A DNA stretch of 64,000 nucleotides from NCBI GenBank assembly GCA_030683005.1, contig JAUXMY010000037.1, positions 124,001 to 188,000 of the forward strand, given 5' to 3'. Position 1 is the first letter of the stretch. Each line of letters opens with the position of its first letter. The notes beneath the pieces were generated by a model that saw only the letters and a program-made list of their open reading frames with translations, ran no database searches and was not told the origin of the DNA. Shown here piece after piece: positions 1-8,481 of this stretch. The position numbers and the translations under genes were made by a program. This stretch comes from Caulobacter sp. GTDB taxonomy: Bacteria > Pseudomonadota > Alphaproteobacteria > Caulobacterales > Caulobacteraceae.

Positions 1-567
1 GAGGGACAGGGTGATGCCGCCGCTGGACCAGGTGATCTGCACCATCTCGCCAGCCCGAATGACCTGCTGGGCGGTGACGTCGCGCTGCGAGACGGTGGCC
101 CCTTCACGCAGCGGCCGGCGGGCGGCCATGCCGATGACTGCGTCGGCGTCGCGCGGCGCGTCCGACGGTGCGCCGACAGCCTTGCCCCACATCAGATCCT
201 GCGGCTGGACGATCTCGCCGGCGTTCAGGCTGCGGGCCCAGGTCAGGACCTCGACGTTGCCGCGCCCGGCCGGGGCGCTCGCCGCCGCGCCGCCGCGGAC
301 GACAATCCGGCGCAGGCCGTTGGGGTTGCTCCAGTCCAGGCCCGCGCGGCGGGCGAACCCCTGGACAGCGGCGGCGTCGAGCACGACGGTGGGGCCCGTC
401 CGGTTGGCGATGACGTAGTCGCCCGCGGCGCCCGCGCCGTCGAACAGGTCGCCCAGGGTCACGCGGCCGTCGGAGTCGGCGACGTCGGCCTTCAGGGTCA
501 CCGGACCGGCCAGGGCCGGCGAGGCGGCGAGCGCGGCGCAGAGCGACAGGAGGAGGGCGGCGCGCAT
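1..567 (-). CDS. flgA: FlgA, P-ring assembly chaperone (C-terminus beyond window)
   Basis: Flagellar basal-body protein that helps assemble the periplasmic P-ring. The 189 codons in the window start at ATG 565-567 (MRAALLLSLCAALA) with a clear Sec signal peptide ending near LAGPVTL. The middle part (NAGEIVQPQDLMW, then ARRPLREGATVSQRDV) is the SAF/FlgA-type beta domain that recognises the family. The start lies 4 bases after the flgG stop, so it is co-transcribed as third gene of flgF-flgG-flgA. The reading frame runs off the left edge, so the C-terminus is not seen. Confidence 0.88.
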   Translation of the reverse strand, partial: MRAALLLSLCAALAASPALAGPVTLKADVADSDGRVTLGDLFDGAGAAGDYVIANRTGPTVVLDAAAVQGFARRAGLDWSNPNGLRRIVVRGGAAASAPAGRGNVEVLTWARSLNAGEIVQPQDLMWGKAVGAPSDAPRDADAVIGMAARRPLREGATVSQRDVTAQQVIRAGEMVQITWSSGGITLSL

Positions 568-571
568 CAGA

Positions 572-1360
572 TTATGCCTTCACCTGGTTGGCAGCCTGCA
601 GCATCTCGTCGGCGGTGCTGATCACCTTGGAGTTCATCTCGTAGGCGCGCTGGGCCACGATCAGGGCTGTGATCTCGCTGACGGCGTCGACGTTCGAGGC
701 TTCGATGTAGCCCTGCATGATCTGGCCAAAGCCGACCGAGCCCGGCGTGCCCGTGGTCGCGGGACCCGAGGCGCCGCTTTCCATGTAGAGGTTGTCGCCG
801 ATGGCCTCGAGGCCCGCCTCGTTCACAAAGGCCGCCAGCTCGATCGTGCCGGCCACCTCCGGCGTCGGCGAGTCGGCCTTGATCACCTGGACCTGCCCGG
901 TCTTGGAGATCGAGACGTCGACGGCGTCCTGCGGGATCGTGATCGACGGCTGGATCTGGTAGCCGTCGTCGGTGACGAGCTGGCCCTGGTCGTTGACTGA
1001 CAGGTTGCCTGCCCGGGTGTAGGCGGTCTCGCCCGACGGCATCAGCACCTGCAGGAAGCCGCGGCCCTCGATGGCCAGGTCGTAGCGGTTGCTGGTCGGG
1101 GTGAGGAGGCCTTGGGTGGTGATCCGGTAGGTGCTGCCGGCCTTCACGCCGCCGCCGATCTGGACGCCGGTCGGAACCACCGTGCCCTGGTCCGAAGACT
1201 GCGCCCCGGCCCGCTCGATCGTCTGGTAGAGCAGGTCCTGGAACTCCGCCCGCTGACGCTTGAAGCCAACGGTGTTCATGTTGGCGATGTTGTTCGAGAT
1301 GACCTCGACGTTCAGCTGCTGGGCCGACATGCCCGTAGCCGCGGTGCGTAGCGCCTGCAT
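572..1360 (-). CDS. flgG: FlgG, flagellar distal rod protein
   Basis: Structural protein of the distal rod of the flagellar basal body, exported by the flagellar type III system. The 262-residue length is normal for FlgG. The N-terminus MQALRTAATGMSAQQ followed by NNIANMNTVGFKR is the rod/hook signature, and the C-terminus (EASNVDAVSEITALI, then AQRAYEMNSKVI) is the FlgG-type terminal helix. It lies 16 bases after flgF and 4 bases before flgA, inside one leftward operon. Confidence 0.97.
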   Translation of the reverse strand: MQALRTAATGMSAQQLNVEVISNNIANMNTVGFKRQRAEFQDLLYQTIERAGAQSSDQGTVVPTGVQIGGGVKAGSTYRITTQGLLTPTSNRYDLAIEGRGFLQVLMPSGETAYTRAGNLSVNDQGQLVTDDGYQIQPSITIPQDAVDVSISKTGQVQVIKADSPTPEVAGTIELAAFVNEAGLEAIGDNLYMESGASGPATTGTPGSVGFGQIMQGYIEASNVDAVSEITALIVAQRAYEMNSKVISTADEMLQAANQVKA

Positions 1361-1376
1361 CGGTTTCTAAGCTCCC

Positions 1377-2111
1377 TTACGCGACCCGCCCGAGCCGCTC
1401 GACCGAGCGGCGGGACAGTTCGGAAGATCCTTCAATGGTCCGGACCATGCTCTCGTAGGCCCGGCTGACCTCGATCATCCGGGTGATCTGCATGATCGGG
1501 TTGACGTTGCTGCCCTCCAGCATCCCCTGGCGCACGCTGGCGGCGTTGGAGACCTGGGGGTCGATGTTGGAGGTGTTGCGCAGTAGGTTGTCGCCGTCCT
1601 TGGCCAGGCTCGACAGGTCGTCGAAGGCGAACACGTCGATCTTGCCGATCTGTTCGCCGTTCTGGCTGACCACGCCATCGGCCGAGATCGACACCTCGCC
1701 CTCCTCGGGATTGACCACGATCTGCCCGCCCGCGCCGAGTACGGCGTCGCCGGCCTGGGTGGTCAGCCGACCGTCGGCGCCGAGGGTGAAGCGGCCGTCG
1801 CGGGTAAACCGTTCGCCGGCGTCGGTCTCGACCTTGAAGAACCCCTGACCCTCGATGGCCAGGTCGAAGGCGCCGCCGGTCCTGCGAAGGGCGCCCTGGG
1901 TGAAGTCACGGATGATGCCGTCGTCGATGACGAACTTCAGCGACCTGGGCCCATCGACCATCCGGGCGCGGTCGGCCGGATCGGTTCTCACCATCGCCTT
2001 CTCGACCTTGAAGCCGGTCGTGTCGGCGTTGGCGATGTTGTTGGCGATGATGTCCATCTCGCGCCGCAGGGTCATCTGGCGCGACAGGGCGAGGTACATC
2101 GTGTTGTCCAT
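1377..2111 (-). CDS. flgF: FlgF, flagellar proximal rod protein
   Basis: Proximal rod component of the flagellar basal body. I place the start at ATG 2109-2111 (MDNTMYLALSRQMTLRREMD), preceded at good spacing by AGGAGG; an upstream in-frame ATG at 2141 would add ten residues unlike the family and lacks that site. The 244-residue protein has the rod motif NNIANADTTGFKV near residues 25-37 and a typical C-terminus (EGSNVNPIMQITRMIEV, SRAYESMVR). It is first gene of flgF-flgG-flgA and lies about 40 nt after a sigma-54 promoter. Confidence 0.95.
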   Translation of the reverse strand: MDNTMYLALSRQMTLRREMDIIANNIANADTTGFKVEKAMVRTDPADRARMVDGPRSLKFVIDDGIIRDFTQGALRRTGGAFDLAIEGQGFFKVETDAGERFTRDGRFTLGADGRLTTQAGDAVLGAGGQIVVNPEEGEVSISADGVVSQNGEQIGKIDVFAFDDLSSLAKDGDNLLRNTSNIDPQVSNAASVRQGMLEGSNVNPIMQITRMIEVSRAYESMVRTIEGSSELSRRSVERLGRVA

Positions 2112-2162
2112 GGCGGGCCTCCTCTGCTGCGGCGACGGCAATCTGCGTCAGGTCACCGCTAT

Positions 2163-2177
2163 GCAAGGTCCGGGCCA
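2163..2177 (-). promoter_or_regulatory. Sigma-54 (-24/-12) promoter of flgF-flgG-flgA
   Basis: Read on the minus strand the bases are TGGCCCGGACCTTGC, that is TGGCCC-N5-TTGC, with the invariant GG and GC of a sigma-54 promoter at the correct spacing. The predicted transcription start is near 2150, about 40 nt before the flgF ATG. In Caulobacter, rod, ring and hook genes of this class are RpoN-dependent and FlbD-activated; use here is inferred from the motif and position. Confidence 0.85.
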
Positions 2178-2322
2178 GCCGAAAAGCCCAATAAAATCAG
2201 AAAGCAAGACGGTTAACGACGACCGCCCGGTCAAAGCTGCCGGGGCGGACTCTGCTGTTCGCGCCCTGGCGAGACGATGGTCCCGGCCCTGGCTGGAAGG
2301 GGGTGGCTGATCGACCGCAAAG

Positions 2323-2336
2323 CCTTGCCGGCAAGG
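2323..2336. promoter_or_regulatory. Perfect palindrome, candidate FlbD (ftr) enhancer
   Basis: CCTTGCCGGCAAGG is a perfect 14-bp palindrome about 145 bp upstream of the flgF -24 element and about 110 bp before the fliL-side TTAACC element. A sigma-54 promoter needs an upstream activator site, and FlbD sites in Caulobacter are palindromes of this general kind. The assignment is inference from position and symmetry only. Confidence 0.4.
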
Positions 2337-2431
2337 GAAATCGGCCCGGCCGAGCCGGCGGGATGGTGGCTGCTTCGGCGCGCCCGGATCACGCGATCCG
2401 GCCGCTGCGCGCATCGCCGCACCTCGCCGCG

Positions 2432-2460
2432 TTAACCACGTTTGGAACTGATCCTTAACC
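2432..2460 (+). promoter_or_regulatory. Candidate CtrA-type class II promoter of fliL
   Basis: TTAACCACGTTTGG begins at 2432 and a second TTAACC at 2455. The first closely matches TTAACCATGTTCGG upstream of fliQ at 12307. Caulobacter early flagellar promoters are CtrA-bound and contain TTAACCAT-type half-sites. It lies 48-76 bases before the fliL GTG. There is no perfect TTAA-N7-TTAA here, so confidence is moderate. Confidence 0.5.
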
Positions 2461-2507
2461 AACGTGAACGCATGAGGGAGGGGTACAGATTCCAAGGAGT
2501 CGCGCGC

Positions 2508-3116
2508 GTGGCCGCAGACAAGGGCAAAGAGGGCGAGGAGGCCGTGGACGCCGACGCCCCCGAAGGCGCGGAAGGCGAAGCGCCGGCCAGGAAGAAGCTG
2601 CCGCTTAAGCTGGTGATCATCGCCGGCGTGGCGGCCGTCCTGGTGCTGGGCGGCGGCGGGGCCGGAGCCTTTTTCCTGATGAAGCCCAAGCCCGAGGCGG
2701 CCGGCGAGCACGGCGCCAAGCCGGAAAAGAAGGCCAAGAAGCCCAAGAAGGACTCGCACGGCGCCAAGGGTGGCGAGGCCGGCGCCGCGGTTGTCCGCGA
2801 AGGGCCCGACGGCGTCATCTTCTACACGATGCCGGACATCGTCGTGAACATGCAAACCGCCGACGGGCGTCCGACCTTCCTCAAGCTGAAGCTGACCTTC
2901 GAGCTTGCCGACGCCGAGGCTGTGGAGGTGCTCAATCCGAACATTCCCCGGATGCAGGACATGTTCCAGACCTTCCTGCGCGAACTGCGCCCGGAAGACC
3001 TGACCGGCAGCCAGGGCAGCTACCAGCTGCGACTGGAAATCCTGCGTCGCGTGAACCTGGTCGTCGCCCCCACCAAGGTGAAGGCCGTCCTGATCGAGGA
3101 GATGCTGATCAACTAG
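2508..3116 (+). CDS. fliL: FliL, flagellar basal-body/stator-associated membrane protein
   Basis: Inner-membrane protein that surrounds or supports the stator at the flagellar base. I start it at GTG 2508, preceded by AAGGAG at 2494-2499; an in-frame ATG at 2442 overlaps the promoter element and gives an atypical N-terminus. The 202-residue protein has an acidic cytoplasmic start, one membrane segment near residues 32-56 (LVIIAGVAAVLVLGGGG), a Lys-rich linker and a conserved periplasmic FliL domain (DGVIFYTMPDIVVNM). First gene of the fliL-fliM-pflI-motE-like-TPR run. Confidence 0.93.
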   Translation: MAADKGKEGEEAVDADAPEGAEGEAPARKKLPLKLVIIAGVAAVLVLGGGGAGAFFLMKPKPEAAGEHGAKPEKKAKKPKKDSHGAKGGEAGAAVVREGPDGVIFYTMPDIVVNMQTADGRPTFLKLKLTFELADAEAVEVLNPNIPRMQDMFQTFLRELRPEDLTGSQGSYQLRLEILRRVNLVVAPTKVKAVLIEEMLIN

Positions 3117-3147
3117 CGCCCGAAAGGGGGCTGGCGGCGCGTATGGC

Positions 3148-4254
3148 ATGACCCAGGACACCGACGACCAGGCGGCTATGGCCCAGTGGGCCCAGGAGAA
3201 CGGCGAAGGCGACGCCGGGACCGGCGGTCCCGACTGGGGCGACGGCGGCGCCGATGGTCTGCTGGGCGCCGAGCGCATCCTGAACCAGGACGAGATCGAC
3301 AGCCTGCTGGGCTTCGACCTCAGCGAGGACGACGCCGCCGACCGCAACGGCATTCGCGCGATCATCAATTCGGCGCTGGTGTCCTACGAGCGCCTGCCGA
3401 TGCTCGAGATCGTCTTCGACCGGTTGGTCCGGCTGATGACCACGAGTCTGCGCAACTTCACCAGCGACAACGTCGAGGTCAGTCTCGACAACATTTCCTC
3501 GATCCGCTTCGGCGACTACCTGAACTCCATCCCGCTGCCGGCCATCCTGTCGGTGTTCCGGGCCGAGGAGCTCGACAACTACGGCCTGCTGACTGTCGAC
3601 TCCAATCTGATCTACTCGATCGTCGACGTGCTGCTCGGCGGGCGTCGCGGCACGGCGGCGATGCGGATCGAGGGCCGGCCCTACACCACCATCGAGCGGG
3701 TGCTGGTGCAGCGGATGGTCGAGGTCGTGCTGCAGGACGCCCAGGCCGCGTTCGAGCCGCTGACGCCGGTCAGCTTCACCCTGGACCGCCTGGAGACCAA
3801 CCCGCGCTTCGCCGCCATCGCGCGGCCGGCCAACGCCGCCATCCTGGTCAAGCTGCGCATTGACATGGAAGACCGCGGCGGCCGCATCGAGCTGCTGCTC
3901 CCCTACGCCACGCTCGAGCCCATCCGGAAGATGCTGCTGCAGCAGTTCATGGGCGAGAAGTTCGGCCGCGACAACATCTGGGAAGGCCACCTGGCCACCG
4001 AGCTGTGGACCACGCAGATGGAGGTCCGCGCCGTGCTCGACGAGCAGCAGGTCGGGCTGTCCAAGGTCCTGAACCTCAAGGTCGGCGACACCATCACGCT
4101 GAACGCCACGCCCGACAGCCTTGTCGAGTTGCGGGCCGGCACCATCCCGCTGACCCGGGGCCGCATGGGGCGGCGGAATCATTCTATCGCCATCCGGTGT
4201 GAGGCCCCGCTTTCGCCCGCCGCGAAGAAGGCCGTCCAGAAGAGGCTGAAATGA
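3148..4254 (+). CDS. fliM: FliM, flagellar motor switch protein
   Basis: C-ring component that binds phosphorylated CheY and sets the direction of rotation. The CheY-binding signature LNQDEIDSLLGF is at residues 45-56, displaced by a roughly 40-residue Gly/Asp-rich N-terminal extension compared with enteric FliM. The middle domain (ERLPMLEIVFDRL, NSIPLPAILSVF) and the C-terminal SpoA-like domain (VGDTITLNATPDSLVEL) are complete over 368 residues. Its TGA overlaps the next start by four bases (ATGA), implying coupled translation. Confidence 0.96.
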   Translation: MTQDTDDQAAMAQWAQENGEGDAGTGGPDWGDGGADGLLGAERILNQDEIDSLLGFDLSEDDAADRNGIRAIINSALVSYERLPMLEIVFDRLVRLMTTSLRNFTSDNVEVSLDNISSIRFGDYLNSIPLPAILSVFRAEELDNYGLLTVDSNLIYSIVDVLLGGRRGTAAMRIEGRPYTTIERVLVQRMVEVVLQDAQAAFEPLTPVSFTLDRLETNPRFAAIARPANAAILVKLRIDMEDRGGRIELLLPYATLEPIRKMLLQQFMGEKFGRDNIWEGHLATELWTTQMEVRAVLDEQQVGLSKVLNLKVGDTITLNATPDSLVELRAGTIPLTRGRMGRRNHSIAIRCEAPLSPAAKKAVQKRLK

Positions 4255-4718
4255 GCTTCGCCGTCATCGGACTGAACCTGCTGCTGGTTGTGCTGCTTGT
4301 CGCGGCGCTGGCGTTCGGCTGGCGTCTGGAACGCCGGCTCAAGGCGCTGCGCGACAGCCATGACGGCTTTGCCCGCGCGGTCGCCGATCTGGACGCCGCC
4401 GCCGCCCGGGCCGAACAGGGGCTGGCCGACCTGCGCGCCGCCACCGATGAGGCCGCCGACAGTCTGGCCGGGCGCATCGAAACGGCCAAGGCCCTGGCCG
4501 CGCGCCTTGATCAGGGAGTTACCGCTTCCTCAACCCGTATCGCCGATGATGTCGAGCGGGTCGTCCAGCCGGCGCCCGCGCCCGTGCGCGAGCGGATGGT
4601 GTTCACGCGACCCGAACCCGCTGTCACCCCGCGCTCGAAAGCGCGGGTCGACGATGACCTGTTCGATCCCGATCCCGAAGCCGGCCGGCTTCGCGCGATC
4701 TCCGGAGGCCGCCGATGA
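4251..4718 (+). CDS. pflI: PflI-like flagellar placement protein (DUF6468 type)
   Basis: A 155-residue bitopic protein: one N-terminal membrane segment at about residues 4-23 (VIGLNLLLVVLLVAALAFGW), then an Ala/Glu/Arg-rich coiled-coil stretch (residues 25-90) and a Pro/Arg-rich tail. PflI of Caulobacter is a small bitopic protein that clusters with early flagellar genes and is needed for polar placement of the flagellum. Size, topology and position directly after fliM match that description. The start overlaps the fliM stop and its stop overlaps the next start by four bases. The name rests on context and architecture, not on a diagnostic motif. Confidence 0.65.
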   Translation: MSFAVIGLNLLLVVLLVAALAFGWRLERRLKALRDSHDGFARAVADLDAAAARAEQGLADLRAATDEAADSLAGRIETAKALAARLDQGVTASSTRIADDVERVVQPAPAPVRERMVFTRPEPAVTPRSKARVDDDLFDPDPEAGRLRAISGGRR

Positions 4719-5497
4719 AGTCCATGCCCCGCATCCTGCCGCTGGCCGGTGTCGCGGTCGCCGGCGTGCTGGCCGTCAACTTCCTGTCGGGCGCCCGCAC
4801 GCTGCCCGACATGCTGAGCGGCGCCCAGGCCTTCGCCGAGGAGCTGGCCGGCGCCAAGCCGCAGGAAACGGCCGCCGAGAAGGTCGCCGCCGCCAAGCCG
4901 GCCGCCGTCTGCGCCCCGACCGCCGCCGAACTGGCGCGCCAGGCCAACCTTTCGCCTGCCGAGTTGCGTATCCTGCAGAACCTCGGTGAGCGGCGCGGCC
5001 AGCTCGACGAGCGTGAGCAGGGCATCGACACCCAGCTGCAGCTGATCGCGGCCGCCGAGGCCAAGCTCGACGCGCGCGTAAAGGCGCTCGCCGCGCTCAA
5101 GGGCGATGTGCAGGCGCTGCTCGGCCAGGCAGACGCCGAGCAGGAGGCCGAGGTCGGCCGCCTGGTCGCCGTCTTCTCCGCCATGAAGGCCAAGGACGCC
5201 GCCGCCCGCTTCAACCAGCTCGATGAGTCCGTGCGCCTGCCCATCGCCGCCAAGATGAAGGAGCGGACCCTGGCCGCCATCCTGGCCCAGATGTCGCCCG
5301 CGGAGTCCAAGACCCTGACCGAAAACCTCGCCAAGCGGTTCACCGGCAACAAGACGCTGGCCAGCGCCCGCGCCGCCGTGGCGCCCGAGGCTCCGACTGT
5401 CGCCGCCGCGCCGCGGCCCCAGGCCGCCGCGCCCGCGCCCGCTCCGGCGCCTGCGGCGACACCGCCCGCGGCCGCCCCGGCGGCCAAGGCGGGGTAG
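4715..5497 (+). CDS. MotE-family periplasmic coiled-coil flagellar protein
   Basis: A 260-residue exported or membrane-anchored protein: hydrophobic N-terminus (ILPLAGVAVAGVLAVNFL), a coiled coil at about residues 85-150, then an MgtE-N-like segment (FSAMKAKDAAARFNQLDE, AAILAQMSPAESKTLTENL), and an Ala/Pro-rich tail. This is the arrangement of the MotE family; in rhizobia MotE is a periplasmic chaperone for the motor protein MotC. It is translationally coupled to pflI (4-base overlap) and directly abuts the next gene, so a job in stator assembly is a reasonable inference. Confidence 0.7.
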   Translation: MKSMPRILPLAGVAVAGVLAVNFLSGARTLPDMLSGAQAFAEELAGAKPQETAAEKVAAAKPAAVCAPTAAELARQANLSPAELRILQNLGERRGQLDEREQGIDTQLQLIAAAEAKLDARVKALAALKGDVQALLGQADAEQEAEVGRLVAVFSAMKAKDAAARFNQLDESVRLPIAAKMKERTLAAILAQMSPAESKTLTENLAKRFTGNKTLASARAAVAPEAPTVAAAPRPQAAAPAPAPAPAATPPAAAPAAKAG

Positions 5498-8419
5498 GTG
5501 GCGAGCTTCCGCGCCATCCTGCGCTCAGGCGTTGCGGCGGCCTGCATTGTCTCGGTCGCCGCGCCGGCGACCGTGCCGACGCTGGCCTTCGCGGCCGCTT
5601 CGCCGCTGGAGGTGCGGACCGCGCAGGCCAGGGATTTCACGCGGATCGAGTTCCGCTGGGCCGGCGGCGCGCGGGTCTCCCAGCGCCGTGACGGCCAGAC
5701 CCTGACGCTCCGCTTCAGCCGCGACGCCAAGCCTGACCTGTCGACCCTGCGGATCATGCCGCCGAAGTGGCTGAAGGGCGCCCAGGCCCGCCAGACCGGC
5801 GGCGGGCTGGAGATCGACCTTCTGCTGGCCGATGACGCCGACGCCAAGGTCGGCTCGGCCGACGGGGCCATCTACGTCAATCTGTTCGCCCGGCCCGCCG
5901 CACCCGAGGCCGCGAAGGTCGCGGAAGTCGCTCCGACGCCGCCGCCCGAGCCGGCCCCGCGCGCGCCGCGCGCCAATCCGGTTCCGGCAGGCGGCGTTGT
6001 CCGGGCCGTCGCCGAGATCGCCGGTCCGCAGGTCAGCCTGCGCTTTGACTGGGCGAACCCGGCGGGCGCGGCCGTGTTCCGGCGCGGCGAGGCGATCTGG
6101 ATCGTCTTCGACGCGCCCGCGACGCTCGACATCGCCAGGCTTCCGCGCGGCGTTTCGCAGTACTCGAAGATCCAGGCGTTCAAGGGGCGGGACTATTCCG
6201 CCATTCGAATGGTCGCGCCGCGCACTCTGGAAGTCGCCGTCGTTGGCGAGGGCGCCAGCTGGACGTTGCGGATGGGCCCGGGACCCCGCGACGAGCCCGG
6301 CAAGATCACCGTCCAGCGCGACAGCGAGGCGGCGGAAGCGGCGCTGACCGCCGTCGTCGCCGGCGCGACTGCGCCGATCTGGCTCAACGATCCGGCGGTC
6401 GGCGACAGGATCGCCATCGTCACCGCGCTGGGGCCCGCCAAGGGGCTGACCACGCGGCGCGATTTCGTCGAGATGGCCCTGCTGCCGACCTTCCATGGCC
6501 TGGCCGTAGAGCCCTACGCCACCGACCTGCGGGTGCTGGCCGAGGGGGATCTGGTCCGCATCGGCCGGCCATCGGGCCTCGCCCTCTCACCGGCTTCGGC
6601 CACGGCGCGTCTGGCGGAGGCCGGCGACGGCGCGCCCAAGGCCGCCGGCATGCCCGGCCTGATCGACGACACCTGGGCCAGGACCGGTCCGGGGGGCTTC
6701 ATGCCGCGCTACGCCGCCCTGACCGAGGCCGCCGCCGAAGAGGGCGCCAAGGGCAAGGACGCCTCGACCGAGGCGCGGATGGCGCTGGCCCGTTTCCTGA
6801 TCGGCGCCGAACTCGCCCACGAGGCTATCGGCGTACTGAACGCCACCGCCCGCGAGCGTGGGACCATCGCCGGCGAAGCCGAGTTCAGGGGGCTGCGCGG
6901 CATCGCCCGCGTCATGGCCGGTCGCGACAAGGAAGCCGAGACCGACTTCGCCAGCCCGGTTCTTGGCGACGATCCGTCCGCCGCGGTCTGGCGCGGCTAC
7001 CTCGCCGCCCGCAACGGTCAGTGGTCGGACGCCCGCGCCAAGTTCCAGCAGGGCGCCATCGCCATCGGCCAGTTCTCGCCGGTCTGGAAGGCGCGGTTCC
7101 TGCGCGCCGACGCCGAGGCCGCGCTGGAGCTCGGCGATATCGCCGCCTGTCAGCGTCGTATCGACGAGGCGCTGAAGGAGACGCTCCCCTCCGCCGAGCA
7201 GCTGGCCATCCGGCTGGTGCAGGCGAAGATGTTCGAGCAGCGCGGGGCGAAGAAGGCCGCCCTGGGGCTCTACACGGCCATCGCCACGGCGCCGCTCGAC
7301 CAACTGGCCACGCCGGCGCTGCTGCGCGCGACGGCGCTGAAGCTTGAGCTGGGCATGATCACCCCTGTCCAGGCCGCCGACGCCTATGACGGCCTGCGCT
7401 ATCGCTGGCGCGGCGGGTCGACCGAGCTGGAGACCATCCGCACGCTGGGTCAGCTCTACCTCGGTCAGGGCCGATACCGCGAAGCTCTGGAGGCCCTGCG
7501 CTCGGCCGGGACACGGCTTCCGGACCTGCCCCAGGCCGTGGCCCTGCAGGAGGACCTCGCCTCGGCGTTCCGTTCGCTCTTCCTGGATGGCCTGGCCGAC
7601 GGCCTGGAGCCGATCCAGGCGCTGGCGCTGTTCCAGGACTTCCAGGAGTTGACGCCGATCGGCGCCGACGGCGACCTGATGGTCCGCAAGATGGCCCGCC
7701 GGCTGGTGGACGTCGATCTGCTCAGCAACGCCGCGCGGCTGCTGCAGTGGCAGGTCGACAACCGCCTCGACGGCGTACCGCGCGCCCAGGTCGCCACCGA
7801 CCTGGCGCTGATCCAGCTGATGGACCGCAAGCCCGAGCAGGCGCTGGCGGCGATCAACAACTCGCGCATCACCACCTTGCCGCAGGCTCTGAACGTCGAG
7901 CGGCGGGTCATCACAGCCCGGTCGCTGATGGCGCTGGGGCGGCTGGACGCGGCCGAGGAGATCCTCGAACAGGACAACACGCCCGAGTCCCGCGAAGTGA
8001 AGGCCGAGATCGCCTGGAAGGGCCGGAACTGGGCCGTCGCCGGCGCGCTGTTCGAGGCGGGCCTCGGCGACCGCTGGAAGTCGCCGCTGCCCCTGCGTCC
8101 TGACGAGGAGGGCCGGTTGCTGCGCGCCGGCGTCGCCTACAGCCTGGCCGGCGACGAGGCGGCGCTGGGACGCCTGCGGGAGCGTTTCGACGGCTTCGTC
8201 GAACAGAGCCGTAACCCGGAAGCCTTGCGCGTTGCCTTCGCCGCTGCCGACGGCGGCAGCCTGACCACCAACGACTTCAGCCGCGCCGTGGCCGACAACG
8301 AAGGCTTCTCCGGCTGGGTGGCCCGCATGAAGCAGAAGTTCCGCGACAGCCCCTCACCGACCGGACCAGCGCCCGCCAGCACGGCGGCCGTCCCGGCGCC
8401 TGGCGCATCCCGGGGCTAG
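5498..8419 (+). CDS. Large exported TPR-repeat protein of the fliL operon
   Basis: A 973-residue protein starting with GTG immediately after the previous TAG. A signal peptide covers about residues 1-32 (ending LAFAAAS). Residues 35-130 and 160-270 look like two beta-rich domains (VRTAQARDFTRIEFRWAGG; VSLRFDWANPAGAAVFRRG), reminiscent of AMIN-like folds. From about residue 390 onward it is a long alpha-helical solenoid of TPR-like hairpins, with LGQLYLGQGRYREALEALR as a clear repeat. Position as last gene of a flagellar operon, after a MotE-like gene, suggests a periplasmic scaffold at the motor. I do not recognise a named gene. Confidence 0.75.
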   Translation: MASFRAILRSGVAAACIVSVAAPATVPTLAFAAASPLEVRTAQARDFTRIEFRWAGGARVSQRRDGQTLTLRFSRDAKPDLSTLRIMPPKWLKGAQARQTGGGLEIDLLLADDADAKVGSADGAIYVNLFARPAAPEAAKVAEVAPTPPPEPAPRAPRANPVPAGGVVRAVAEIAGPQVSLRFDWANPAGAAVFRRGEAIWIVFDAPATLDIARLPRGVSQYSKIQAFKGRDYSAIRMVAPRTLEVAVVGEGASWTLRMGPGPRDEPGKITVQRDSEAAEAALTAVVAGATAPIWLNDPAVGDRIAIVTALGPAKGLTTRRDFVEMALLPTFHGLAVEPYATDLRVLAEGDLVRIGRPSGLALSPASATARLAEAGDGAPKAAGMPGLIDDTWARTGPGGFMPRYAALTEAAAEEGAKGKDASTEARMALARFLIGAELAHEAIGVLNATARERGTIAGEAEFRGLRGIARVMAGRDKEAETDFASPVLGDDPSAAVWRGYLAARNGQWSDARAKFQQGAIAIGQFSPVWKARFLRADAEAALELGDIAACQRRIDEALKETLPSAEQLAIRLVQAKMFEQRGAKKAALGLYTAIATAPLDQLATPALLRATALKLELGMITPVQAADAYDGLRYRWRGGSTELETIRTLGQLYLGQGRYREALEALRSAGTRLPDLPQAVALQEDLASAFRSLFLDGLADGLEPIQALALFQDFQELTPIGADGDLMVRKMARRLVDVDLLSNAARLLQWQVDNRLDGVPRAQVATDLALIQLMDRKPEQALAAINNSRITTLPQALNVERRVITARSLMALGRLDAAEEILEQDNTPESREVKAEIAWKGRNWAVAGALFEAGLGDRWKSPLPLRPDEEGRLLRAGVAYSLAGDEAALGRLRERFDGFVEQSRNPEALRVAFAAADGGSLTTNDFSRAVADNEGFSGWVARMKQKFRDSPSPTGPAPASTAAVPAPGASRG

Positions 8420-8481
8420 GCCCGGGCCTGTCCGTAAGTCTCTGCCCTGGCGCGGTTTGTCCGGGCCATCAATGTGGCGCG

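Larger units (their letters stand above)
2112..2507. other. Shared regulatory region between flgF and fliL
   Basis: A 396-base non-coding stretch between divergent flagellar operons. It holds the sigma-54 promoter facing left (2163-2177), a GTTAAC half-site near 2213, the palindrome at 2323-2336, and TTAACC elements at 2432 and 2455 facing fliL. I see no credible gene: the long frames that cross it have neither family resemblance nor good start sites. Confidence 0.7.

Noticed and set aside
8420-8481. A terminator between the TPR gene and fliP.
   Set aside because: GCCCGG/CCGGGC arms are short, 30 bases apart and lack a U-tract.
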